DNA from: Pigoraptor vietnamica
Taxonomy: Eukaryota > Opisthokonta > Filasterea
Assembly: GCA_943704525.1 (NCBI GenBank)
Contig: CALSCQ010002871.1
Location: 1-13,127 of the forward strand
Direction: 5' to 3'
Length of the DNA: 13,127 nucleotides
In this document: piece after piece, positions 1 to 7,673 of the stretch
Layout of the letters: each line of letters starts with the position of its first letter
Position numbering within the stretch: position 1 is the first letter of the stretch
Notes under the pieces: model-generated
The model's input: the letters and a program-made list of their open reading frames with translations, nothing else
Database searches by the model: none
Told to the model about the DNA's origin: nothing
Made by a program: the position numbers and the translations under genes

Positions 1-116
<116 letters not shown>

Positions 117-130
117 CGTTAGTCACACAC

Positions 131-935
131 CAGGCCCGCCTTTCACGAGAAGCGCTTCCGCGCCGGGGGCGTCGAGATCCGCAAGCACCTCCTTCGTCAC
201 AGCGTCCATGACAACCGTCCCCGGCGGCACCTTGATAGTGACTGCGCGCGCATCCTTTCCCTTCTGGCCAAACTTCGGGCTCATGCCCCCGACGATCCCA
301 TGATAGCTCGTTTGAAGGTCACGCAGACTGCTTCCCGTCGCGCTCACAATCACATCGCCGCCCGCGCCACCGAAGCCCCCGACGCGCCCTTGTCCTCCGC
401 GTCCACCCACCACGCCCACGTGACGCCGATCCGTGAGAGGACGCCCGCGTGCGCGGTGAAATTTTTCCAGCAGAGTGAGCGGCTGCGCACTCGGCTCCAC
501 GTCGCCGTCGCCGGCAGCTTTCTCGATGTTTTCGACCCCATCTCCTGCGTCCCCCCTCTCGCTATGCGCAGTAGAAATGTGCGTGTGTTCTGCGTGTGCC
601 GCACGCATCGACGAAGCCTCGATGGACGCATTTTTGGGTCCTCCTTCGCGACCCTCCGCACTCACAGCCACATCTTCGCCAATCGCCTCTGTTGCGCTCA
701 CCGACTCATGCTGCGTCGGGGGCTGACCATCTTCACTTGCGAGCAATCGACTCGCGTTTTGCGAAGGGCGGGGTTGGGCTGACCTTCCCGCGAAATCGCG
801 CCTCCGAGCGGAGATGGCGGGAGTCGTCCCAAGTGCGCGCCGTGGGGTGAGTGAAGGGTTGGGCGGGCGCACACACAGTGCGAGCGGAGGCCGCGTCGAC
901 AGTGCTCGCGGGAGAGCACAGCATGAACGAAGCAT
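131..935 (-). CDS. Mitochondrial Obg-family GTPase (MTG2/GTPBP5-like), first coding exon, 3' part missing
   Basis: The exon encodes about 268 residues. Residues 1-60 are rich in Arg, Ala, Ser and Pro with almost no acidic residues, as in a mitochondrial presequence. Residues 61-152 form a low-complexity, partly acidic linker. Residues 170-268 are the glycine-rich Obg fold, seen in VGVVGGRGGQGRVGGFGGAG, the GG..PKFGQKGKDA stretch, VPPGTVVMD and the terminal KGGPG. Known family members are GTPases that assist assembly of the large ribosomal subunit; mitochondrial MTG2 acts on the mitoribosome. The G domain (G1 to G5 motifs) is not visible. The exon ends at 131 with one base of a split codon, followed by a GTGTGT donor and a TG microsatellite. 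The ATG at 935 is the first methionine and gives the expected presequence. Seen: the Obg fold and basic N terminus. Inferred: mitochondrial location. A plastid Obg is a less likely alternative. Confidence 0.85.
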
Positions 936-1194
936 CTCAGCGCTACGGCAGGCGATTTTGCCTGGAAGTTTGAAGTGCCATTACATGTGGAGACTGAGCC
1001 TCAAAAGTTGCACGTGTCATCAGGCGACTGTTACTCACGTGCCCCACTCGACGTTCGCGCAAAGATGCGCACTCTCGCACGGTGACGATAACGTAGCGTG
1101 CGCTTCCGACGGCAGCTCTCAAGTCGCGTGCGTGTGAGGGTGGCGCGCTTTAGTCTCCGTCGCTCGAGTCAATGCGTCTGTGTCACTGTGTGTC
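936..1194. promoter_or_regulatory. Divergent intergenic region, presumed shared promoter
   Basis: This spacer of 259 bases separates the start codons of the Obg-type gene (minus) and the F-box/LRR gene (plus). It should hold both 5' UTRs and promoters. I see no clear TATA box, and no element can be assigned with confidence. Confidence 0.4.
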
Positions 1195-2187
1195 ATGGCT
1201 TCGAATTCGCAGTCTTCTCGCAATCTCCTTCTGGACCTTCCCGTGGAAGTGCTGTTGACTTACGTCGTGTCCCACCTAAAAAACACGGACCTTGCGGCCA
1301 TGCGACGGGTGAATCGCGCCTTGTTCGAACTCATGTCGAGCATGCGCACGTACGCGCTGAAGAGGGTCGCGGCGAGACGGCTGTGCGTGGACGACGCGGA
1401 GTTGTCCGCATTCCCCAAAACCATTCCAAAGGGGCGCACGCTCGTCGTTCTCAACTGCGCCGAGGGACTGCGCGACGTGCGGGCGCTTCGTGGGTTGCTC
1501 GACTCGCTAGGGACAATCCCGCTCACTCACGATGACCTCGACGTGCGATTTGGCAACAGCCCGGCCATCACGGACCTGACCGCGCTGCGAAACGTTGAAG
1601 TGCTCGCAATAGCATGTCTAGATTCGCTCGTCGATTTTTCTACGCTGGCGAACGGTCGTCTGCGCTTTTTCAGCATGCGCAGGTGCCCTCTCGTGAGGGA
1701 TCTCGGCGCACTTGCGGGCGTCGAAACGGTCGATCTGGAAGGGGAGTTCGACGACCTCGCGCCGCTTCGTTTTTCTTCGTACGTTCGCATGAACGCCGCC
1801 GACGCCGACATTTCGGTGCCGGCTGAAGTGAGACATTTGAGCCTTCGAGGCGCATTCTCGGACGCGTCGTCGCTCGCACGCGTCACGTTTTTGGACCTGT
1901 CGAACTGCGCAAATGTGCGCGACGTGTCAGCGCTCGGCGGCGTCCACACGCTCGTTCTCGACGCTTGCCCGGTGGAGGACGCATCTGCGCTCAAGGGCGT
2001 GCGGAGGCTGTCGCAGCGACGAACACCCGTGCGTGACGTGAGCATGCTCGGGGGTCTTCGTGAGCTGGACATTGCGCAGTGCACCAACGTAGAGGACATT
2101 TCGGCGCTCTCTTCGGTGGAAGTGCTCAACGCGGAAGGCTGCGAGGGCCTTGATAGCGACATGTGGCGGAGTGACGGCTACTCGTAA
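1195..2187 (+). CDS. F-box protein with C-terminal leucine-rich repeats
   Basis: This single-exon protein has 330 residues. An F-box-like motif covers residues 15-50: LPVEVLLTYVVSHL, then DLAAMRRVNRALFEL, with the usual LP start and hydrophobic spacing. From about residue 120 to 325 there are degenerate leucine-rich repeats of roughly 19-24 residues. The clearest are VTFLDLSNCANVRDVSALGG, VHTLVLDACPVEDASALKG and LRELDIAQCTNVEDISALSS. In known F-box/LRR proteins the F-box binds Skp1 of an SCF ubiquitin ligase and the repeats bind the substrate; that role is inferred here. The ATG at 1195 is chosen because it has G at -3 and at +4 and starts just before the F-box. The same frame is open slightly further upstream but has no other ATG. 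The ATG at 1172 is in another frame. No intron is needed. The protein could also be a plain LRR protein if the F-box match is accidental. Confidence 0.8.
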   Translation: MASNSQSSRNLLLDLPVEVLLTYVVSHLKNTDLAAMRRVNRALFELMSSMRTYALKRVAARRLCVDDAELSAFPKTIPKGRTLVVLNCAEGLRDVRALRGLLDSLGTIPLTHDDLDVRFGNSPAITDLTALRNVEVLAIACLDSLVDFSTLANGRLRFFSMRRCPLVRDLGALAGVETVDLEGEFDDLAPLRFSSYVRMNAADADISVPAEVRHLSLRGAFSDASSLARVTFLDLSNCANVRDVSALGGVHTLVLDACPVEDASALKGVRRLSQRRTPVRDVSMLGGLRELDIAQCTNVEDISALSSVEVLNAEGCEGLDSDMWRSDGYS

Positions 2188-2366
2188 CCAATCAGCGCCT
2201 ACTTTGCGAATCGGATCGACTGGTATGTGCATTCTGGCCTCCGTCCGCTGACAATCGGTCGCGGGGCAAGAAAAATGTGTGAGGGTCTCCGTACGGGCGA
2301 AGGATACGCTGCGGGGCTCCCGACTGGCACGGGTAATACTGTCGCGTCAGTGTGAGGGCTCGAGCG

Positions 2367-2382
2367 AATTCGGATCCGAATT
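2367..2382. repeat. 16-base perfect palindrome
   Basis: The sequence AATTCGGATCCGAATT is its own reverse complement. It contains an overlapping EcoRI site (2366-2371) and BamHI site (2372-2377). It lies in the 3' spacer between two convergent genes. It could form a small hairpin in RNA from either gene, be a chance palindrome, or be a linker artefact. Confidence 0.9.
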
Positions 2383-2408
2383 TACAATTGTTATTGCACG
2401 CACCGTGG

Positions 2409-2430
2409 CTTTTCTCTCTCTCTCTCTTTT
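2409..2430 (+). repeat. CT-rich tract
   Basis: This is a short polypyrimidine run with about seven CT units flanked by T runs. It lies in the convergent 3' spacer. It does not sit next to an obvious splice acceptor, so I treat it as simple sequence. Confidence 0.8.
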
Positions 2431-2536
2431 GTCCAATGTGGGCAAACAGACCCCCACGCGCACGCAGCGATTGGCACGCACGCACACCATGGACGTCGCG
2501 CGCAGTCGGCAGAATCTCAACGGGAACACTGGTCGC

Positions 2537-4675
2537 TTACAGCGTGTTCGGAATCATGACCTCCCATCCGGGAATTCGGCCCGCGGGGGATTCGTCCGCA
2601 GCAAACGTGACTTGAAAGCGCTCTTCGAGCACTTGGTCCTCGGGGTCACTTTCACATTGCTCGTCGCCTCCCTCTTCTTCTTCTTCGTCCGACGCATTCG
2701 AGGATTCTTCTGTCTCCGACACACTTGCGTCATCGTCTCCGTAGCCGTCGTGGCCTTCGTACTCGTCGCGCGTGCGAATCATCGCCAACATCATCGCGAG
2801 GTCCTTGGCGCTCTCGTCGTCGTGCCGGTACGTCCACACGACGCAGTCCCGCATGCTCCGGATGCGACGGGCTTCGTACGCAGGGTCGACCAGTTCCAAC
2901 GTGCCGGGATAGAGCCACCATTCGTCGCTCTGCGGGTCCATTTCGCCCGGTTGCAGTCCCATCTCCTTACGGCGACGCTTCGTCTCTGCATCGTAATCGG
3001 CGTCGGCCGCTTCGCACATCCGCCGCCGCTTTCTTGGGTTCATGTCGGAGAGATAGCCGCGAACGTACCCGCAATCGACCGGGCAATCCGCCGCCGCCGT
3101 CCCCTTCCCAACACCGAGCCGGAACTTCAGACACGCGGTTTCCAGACGGGCAATTTCTTCGCGGTTGAGTTCTTTCTTCGTGCGGGCGTCGTCGCCATCC
3201 GCCTTCGTGGAGTCGTCGTCGGGCGTGAAGATGTCCCTCGTCAGCTCGCCCGGGTGCGTGCAGAACGGCACGCCCGCGAAGGTCGTTGCGCCCTCCCTCA
3301 GCCATAGGACATGGGCTGCGAGGTAGACGCCGATGCCCGTATCTTCCAACAACTCGCAGCCGTAGAAGCAATCCTTGTGCAGTGTTGCATATTGCGGCAC
3401 CGCGGACAATGAAACCTTCCCATGCTCGTCTGGCCACTCGCCGAGACCGAGGGGATCGAACGGCTCCCAAGCGATTTTCGGGCAAGTCAGCAGCCAATCT
3501 ATGCACAGGTAAATGGCATACAGCGACAGCTCCGGGTCGACCGACGGAAACGTGAGCGTCAAGGCGCGCAGGAACTCGTCGGAGAGTGGTTGCGCGAGCG
3601 GAGACGCAGCTGCAGTGCCGGTGCGGTTCGACGTGTCGATTTCGTCGATCTGGAGGAGAAACGGCGCATGTCCTGCGTAGACAAAGTCCCGCGCAGTTAC
3701 GTCGCCCATTTTCCCAGCCCGAAAGTAAATCCGTGCCACACTCTCGTCGCGTCCGGACACGTCCTCCCCTTCCGCCATCTCCGGGTAGATGTCCTCTCGC
3801 GCGACCACCCGCACCTGCAGCCAAGAGCGCCGCTCGTTCGCTGCCGCATCCTGGGGTCCCTCGAAAGATAGCGTGACGCTCGCCGCCGTCACCGTCGCGT
3901 CGCCAACTTCGCCGTGTCGGAGCACCCGCTGCTGCACGCGCAGCGTGCGAATAACATCTCGGACGGCCCTTACAGTGGGGAGGGCTTCGTCAGAGTCGCT
4001 GGACGCACTCTCCTCTCCTGCCTCTTCCTCCGCACTTTCGACCGCGACGTCATCGTCGGCGTTTCCTCCCCCATCACTGCGATCGCCGCCCCCACCACCG
4101 TCACTGTCGTCGTCGCCGTCGTCCCCCGCACCGCCGCCGTCGCCGCCCCAAGCGTAGTGCGACGCCATTTGCATGAACATCTGCGGATTCGCCGTTGCTT
4201 TGAACTGCCGGCCACCCGGCTGCTCCATCCATTTGGCCTTTTCGGTCGCACACCGGCGTTCGAGCAGAATTCGGAGCGCATCTTCGCGTCCCGGATCGTC
4301 CATAAACTCCCAGCGAGAGAAGTACACGTCGGCCTGATACTCTTCCTCGGTATAATCGTATTTGGTCCCGTTGCGAAGCGCGCGCGCTACGGCCCTGCGT
4401 GCATCTCGTGCGGCCGCGCCCGACCTCTTCGGCGCGCGCTTCTGGGTCGGCTCAGGCAAAACCCTGTACGGGTAGTTGCAGGCCGTTTGCGCGAAAATTA
4501 CGTCGAGGCCGTACAAGGTCCTTCGAATAAGATCCTCCTCCCGTTTACCCACGTCCAACGTCTGTACGAGGCTGTCGACCGTGGCAAAGGAGGCGGGATC
4601 CATGTGCGCGCACTCCGCTGCAAGCGCCCGACGTGACCATTCCGATAGTTCCGCATTCGACTCGGAAGCAGACAT
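2537..4675 (-). CDS. Uncharacterised acidic protein with nuclear-localisation-like motifs
   Basis: This single open exon encodes 712 residues of a family I do not recognise. Residues 1-176 are mixed helical-looking sequence with a basic patch near 78-101 (TQKRAPKRSG and following). Residues 177-230 are a Gly/Asp/Ser/Glu low-complexity segment. Residues 231-480 look globular and include IYFRAGKMGDVTARDFVYAG and CIDWLLTCPKIAWEPFDPLG. Basic clusters NPRKRRRM (546-553) and TKRRRKEM (565-572) resemble a bipartite nuclear signal. Residues 647-680 are strongly acidic, and the last 30 residues return to ordered-looking sequence. There is no signal peptide or membrane segment. I chose the ATG at 4675 because it has A at -3 and begins ordinary protein sequence. 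An in-frame ATG at 4846 would add 57 Arg/Ser-rich residues, possibly a presequence. A nuclear role is inferred only from the basic and acidic patches. Confidence 0.75.
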   Translation of the reverse strand: MSASESNAELSEWSRRALAAECAHMDPASFATVDSLVQTLDVGKREEDLIRRTLYGLDVIFAQTACNYPYRVLPEPTQKRAPKRSGAAARDARRAVARALRNGTKYDYTEEEYQADVYFSRWEFMDDPGREDALRILLERRCATEKAKWMEQPGGRQFKATANPQMFMQMASHYAWGGDGGGAGDDGDDDSDGGGGGDRSDGGGNADDDVAVESAEEEAGEESASSDSDEALPTVRAVRDVIRTLRVQQRVLRHGEVGDATVTAASVTLSFEGPQDAAANERRSWLQVRVVAREDIYPEMAEGEDVSGRDESVARIYFRAGKMGDVTARDFVYAGHAPFLLQIDEIDTSNRTGTAAASPLAQPLSDEFLRALTLTFPSVDPELSLYAIYLCIDWLLTCPKIAWEPFDPLGLGEWPDEHGKVSLSAVPQYATLHKDCFYGCELLEDTGIGVYLAAHVLWLREGATTFAGVPFCTHPGELTRDIFTPDDDSTKADGDDARTKKELNREEIARLETACLKFRLGVGKGTAAADCPVDCGYVRGYLSDMNPRKRRRMCEAADADYDAETKRRRKEMGLQPGEMDPQSDEWWLYPGTLELVDPAYEARRIRSMRDCVVWTYRHDDESAKDLAMMLAMIRTRDEYEGHDGYGDDDASVSETEESSNASDEEEEEGGDEQCESDPEDQVLEERFQVTFAADESPAGRIPGWEVMIPNTL

Positions 4676-5207
4676 CCTTAGCGCAGTGCCGGCCCGCAGG
4701 ATGCGGCGCTTTGGCGACCGATGGTCATGAACTGTCGGCGCCGAATCACCGGCGAGCGAACGCGTACACCAGCGCCGGCTGCGCAGCGCCGTCAGAAAAG
4801 ACGACTGACTGACGCGATCCCGCTGTCGTGCGCAGCCGCCTCGCATCGGTCATAAGCAGGCCTAAGTACGTTCGCGGTCGCTGGGTGACGTTGTCTCGAG
4901 GGGCCTTTTGGTAGAGTTCAAAACAACGGAAAATGTGTCCGATCGCACATACGAAGACCAAAACAAACGGAAAATTTGTTTACCGACCGGCACTTTGGAC
5001 TGTCACGGAGACGAGTGCCGCTGGGCGGGTTTTGAGTTCTCTAACGTGCGACTGTCGTTGTGCCATCGTGGTCGTCGACCCCCGTGGCGAGCTTGAAGGT
5101 CCTCGCCGCCATTCTTATCGAGCGACTGAGGCGATCGAACTGGGCAGACGCTCTCAAATAACGGCGTGTCAGTACTGAGAAGTTGCCGTGACGGCCTTTC
5201 CGCGCCG
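4676..5207. promoter_or_regulatory. Divergent intergenic region, presumed promoters of two genes
   Basis: This stretch of 532 bases lies between the start codons of the acidic-protein gene (minus) and the second F-box gene (plus). The part from 4676 to 4846 could be coding if the acidic protein starts at the upstream ATG. An A-rich island at 4919-4980 carries a near-perfect direct repeat and stands out from the GC-rich surroundings. I see no other recognisable element, tRNA or credible gene here. Confidence 0.45.
4919..4978. repeat. Pair of A-rich direct repeats
   Basis: Copy one is CAAAACAACGGAAAATGTG at 4919-4937. Copy two is CAAAACAAACGGAAAATTTG at 4959-4978. They differ by one inserted base and one substitution and start 40 bases apart. 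They lie in the middle of a divergent promoter region, so a protein-binding element is possible but unproven. Confidence 0.85.
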
Positions 5208-6923
5208 ATGGCGAGCACGGCGGGTGAGCCATCACTGCGTGGCTTCGACGACATTTCAAATGAGGTCGTGGCCCATCTACTCAGGGTGTCTAAGGTAAGA
5301 CCACGCTTATATATAGTCGCCGGCGGCCGTATAGTAGTGTCCCTGTATGTGTATGTGTGTGCGCGTGCGTGTGTCAGTGTGTGCGCGCTCGTATGTGTGC
5401 GTATGTGCCGTATGCGCGTGGGCTTTGCGTATGTCACTGAGTTCTGTCGTCTGTGTGCATTCAGTCCGGTCCATATTTCAAAAGATGTTGCATTCGTGGA
5501 GGACTTTTGGCATGCCGCGCTTAATCCATGCTGCCGTGCCGCTAATAATCCCTATTATGCCGTATTGTTGCCTGCCTCACATCACACGAAGGACATCCTC
5601 GGAGCCGAAGACCTCTTCTCCTTGGCACTCACGGCCAAGCGATTTCAGCCGTGGTGTGAGAGGGAAGCGAGCCGCCGCGGAAAGAAGCTCTGCGAACGCT
5701 TGCGGGTTCAGCTTGCAGCCTCGAGAGCAAGTGAAAGTGAGCAGCACGAGTGGGTAATGTCACGATGCTGGCGCAGTGTAGTCGTGGAGTCACGGCATAA
5801 GCCCATTACATGGCTGGTGCGCGTGTCGCGAGTGTCCGTAACTGCACATTCACTCTCTGAGTCCGCGCATCGCGTTCCATCTAATGACCGCCGTTCCCAT
5901 TGCAACGCAGTGCCTTTGGCAACGCTGTCGAGCCCCCTTCTCGCGCGCTTCCCCAGTGGGAGGACCTCTTCAATTGGCACTTGGACTTCCGGAAGCCCGA
6001 GGGAATGTCGTGGATCTGCTTCTGCAGATTGATCGAGTCACCGCGCGCTCGCATGGCCGTGTCTGTGGCGCGTGACAGCAAGCTTTTCCGTCGCGTCGCC
6101 GCCGCTGTCGTGGCGGAAAACGGCGCGACTGACGGCGTGTCTGTGGCCCACGCCGCAATAGTGTCCCGCATGTTGTCGACGGCGGAGGTGGACATGTACG
6201 ACGGGTTAAACGTACGGCTCTCTTTTCTTCCCGACGGAAATGCGCCCGACGAGCGTCTGTACTTTGGGCTTTCCGTATTTTACGAGTCCACGCAGTACGG
6301 TCACGCGCTCAGCGTGCGCTTGTTCTGCGGCAACCTTGGAGAAGCGTGCAACGGCGTGATCTACACACACCACGGGTACCCGGAAGGGGTGGGCCAAAGT
6401 GTATATTTTTCGTTTGCCGTGCAAGCCGGAGTGTGTGCGGATGTTTTGTGGTTTGTCTGTGTTTCCGTCTGCGGCGGGGTTGCATACAACAGTCAAGTAA
6501 CGAAGTGTGTGTGCGCCTGTCGCGAGCGCGCCTAGCACAGTAATCTTCAGATCATAAGGGAGCCTCTGTGAGCGCACGAAGCCCACACGCAAGCTTACGC
6601 GGCGAGTGCCCCAGGACTATTCCTTTTACATCAAGGAAGCGCTACAAGAGCTCGTCGCTGCCAACTGGATACAGCCGGACATCTCTCTCCCCGCATTCAA
6701 GATGCTCTTAAAGGCGTTCGCATCAACGCTCGTGAAAATGGAAGAGGCTGGGGCGGGATCCTGGGCGCAGGACGCCGCACGTGTGCTCTCTGAAAAAAAC
6801 CCTCCCGACGATTACGGCCGGCGGGCGCGACCCTACCGATCCAACGTGTCTCTGCTGAGCATTGCGAGGGCACTCATCTACCGGCTGGGTTCTGGCCGGC
6901 ATGGGCTCTTGACCGACTATTGA
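5208..6923 (+). CDS. F-box protein, four-exon model, unassigned C-terminal domain
   Basis: Proposed exons are 5208-5294, 5592-5753, 5957-6400 and 6615-6923, giving 333 residues. All junctions are phase 0. Donors are AAG|GTAAGA, TGG|GTAATG and AGT|GTATAT; acceptors end in GAAG, CCCCAG and CCCCAG. Joining exons 1 and 2 builds one F-box: FDDISNEVVAHLLRVSK then DILGAEDLFSLALTAKRF (residues 13-47). A WEDLFNWHL motif follows at 84-92, as often seen after F-boxes. Residues 150-333 contain alternating hydrophobic strands (NVRLSFLPDG, RLYFGLSVFYE, LSVRLFCG) and then helices (SFYIKEALQELVAANW); I cannot name this domain. An SCF adaptor role is inferred from the F-box. The intron 1 acceptor is fixed by the F-box fit and by CTAAT about 50 bases upstream. 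The exon 3 donor is uncertain: 6389 and 6497 also keep phase. The frame stays open through intron 1, so retention would be in frame. Confidence 0.65.
5343..5408 (+). repeat. TG/CG-rich imperfect dinucleotide tract
   Basis: This is an interrupted TG-rich run (TGTGTATGTGTGTGCGCGTG and onward) inside the proposed first intron of the second F-box gene. Its composition is unlike the flanking coding exons and supports the intron call. Confidence 0.8.
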
Positions 6924-7093
6924 GGAGAAAGTAAAGCAAAGTTTTGGAAGGACGCTGGTTGGAGCGCCTCTTTGTGTGCGCGTTGTCGCATGCAACACTC
7001 AGCGGCCGACTGTGAATTTTATTTCACCGTCGACGTCTCCCTAACTCGCGAATATAACTGTCTTCTCACGGTCAGCAGTGTTACAGTCAAAAA

Positions 7094-7151
<58 letters not shown>

Positions 7152-7173
7152 AGTTTGTCTGGCTTCTGCTGCC
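6924..7173 (+). other. Spacer holding a long poly(A) tract
   Basis: The 250 bases between the stop of the second F-box gene and the next ATG contain an A56 run at 7095-7150. The remainder must hold the 3' end of one gene and the 5' end of the next. No other element is recognisable. Confidence 0.5.
7095..7150 (+). repeat. Poly(A) homopolymer, 56 bases
   Basis: This run of 56 uninterrupted A residues is preceded by CAAAAAC and followed by CAGTTTGTC. It ends 23 bases before the ATG at 7174. It could be a slippage microsatellite or the tail of an old retro-inserted RNA. I see no convincing target-site duplication and no element body upstream. Confidence 0.95.
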
Positions 7174-7673
7174 ATGGCCCTGCGTCTCATCGCGGCCTGT
7201 CGAGGGCCGGGTGGGGCCCCGCATGTGCACACGCACACACGCCATGTGCGTCGAATCCCTCTGCTGCACTCTGATGGCCGGATTGGAGCCGGCGTAACGC
7301 GCACTCTGAATCGGACTCGGCTCTCGTTCCTTCGGCGCCACATCTGCCGCCCGTGTCGTTGGCGACGGGGCGCGTCTTCCGCCGCGGCTTTCACGGTAAG
7401 CGCATTTGTCTGGTGTGATTGTTGCCTTGAGCCGGTGTCAAAGTGCGATAGATGCCCATCCGACGGCACGTCGGCCGCCGAGCCGGCCGGTCTCGGGCGG
7501 CCGGCGTGCGCAGCCGAGTCCGCTGGTCATTCACTGACTTTGCGCCCGCTTTCACTCTGTCGTGCGCGCTTGACAGTGCTGTCGAAGGAGCCCCTGCAGC
7601 CGCTGTCGATAAACTTGCCCTTTTCTTTATCACGCGCGTGTGCCGGATGATTGTGTTGCGAGTGGAGGGTGAG
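7174..7673 (+). CDS. Candidate exons with mitochondrial-type presequence, possibly the 5' end of the SRPBCC gene
   Basis: Exon 1 (7174-7395, 74 codons) starts MALRLIAACRGPGG. It is rich in Arg, Ala, Leu and His and has almost no acidic residues, as in a mitochondrial presequence. It ends at a good donor, ACG|GTAAGC, in phase 0. A second open stretch, 7452-7673 (74 codons), contains WSFTDFAPAFTLSCALDSAV and LALFFITRVCRMIVLRVEGE, and ends at an excellent donor, GAG|GTAAGC. The best-looking acceptor between them (7576, after CTGAC and a pyrimidine tract) does not keep exon 1 in frame with this stretch. Only TAG at 7451 does, so the middle exon is doubtful. From 7673 an acceptor at 7800 would continue in phase into the SRPBCC frame. 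An acceptor at 7751 would instead end the protein after 15 residues. The ATG at 7174 has a GCC ATG G context. Confidence 0.4.

Larger units (their letters stand above)
2188..2536. other. Convergent 3' intergenic region
   Basis: This spacer of 349 bases lies between the stop codons of the F-box/LRR gene and the acidic-protein gene. It must hold both 3' ends. It contains a 16-base perfect palindrome at 2367-2382 and a CT-rich tract at 2409-2430. I see no canonical AATAAA on either strand at a convincing position. Open frames crossing it have no recognisable domain and look like chance. Confidence 0.5.

Noticed and set aside
1098-1535. Plus-strand frame overlapping the 5' end of the F-box/LRR gene.
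   Set aside because: It is an out-of-frame Arg/Val-rich shadow. The F-box and repeats are encoded only in the frame starting at 1195.
2279-4636. Long plus-strand open frames (for example 2279-3307 and 3914-4636) opposite the acidic protein gene.
   Set aside because: They are Arg/Pro/Val-rich antisense shadows of a GC-rich coding strand, with no domain or natural start. The minus-strand frame is continuous over 2.1 kb.
5308-5315. TATATATA box with a downstream ATG at 5347.
   Set aside because: It lies just inside the proposed first intron of the F-box gene, after a strong GTAAGA donor. The downstream frame is TG-repeat translation without coding character.
5465-5591. Alternative acceptors at 5464, 5485 and 5501 for intron 1 of the F-box gene.
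   Set aside because: 5464 and 5485 put the next exon out of frame and lead to an early stop. 5501 keeps frame but inserts unrelated residues into the F-box, whereas 5591 restores it.
5911-5956. Acceptor at 5910 (ACGCAG) for the second intron of the F-box gene.
   Set aside because: With the only good donor at 5754 it shifts into a frame that soon ends in TGA. The acceptor at 5956 opens a 148-codon exon.
7078-7173. Polylysine-containing frame upstream of 7174.
   Set aside because: It is a translation of the A56 homopolymer. The ATG at 7174 has a good context and starts a normal presequence.
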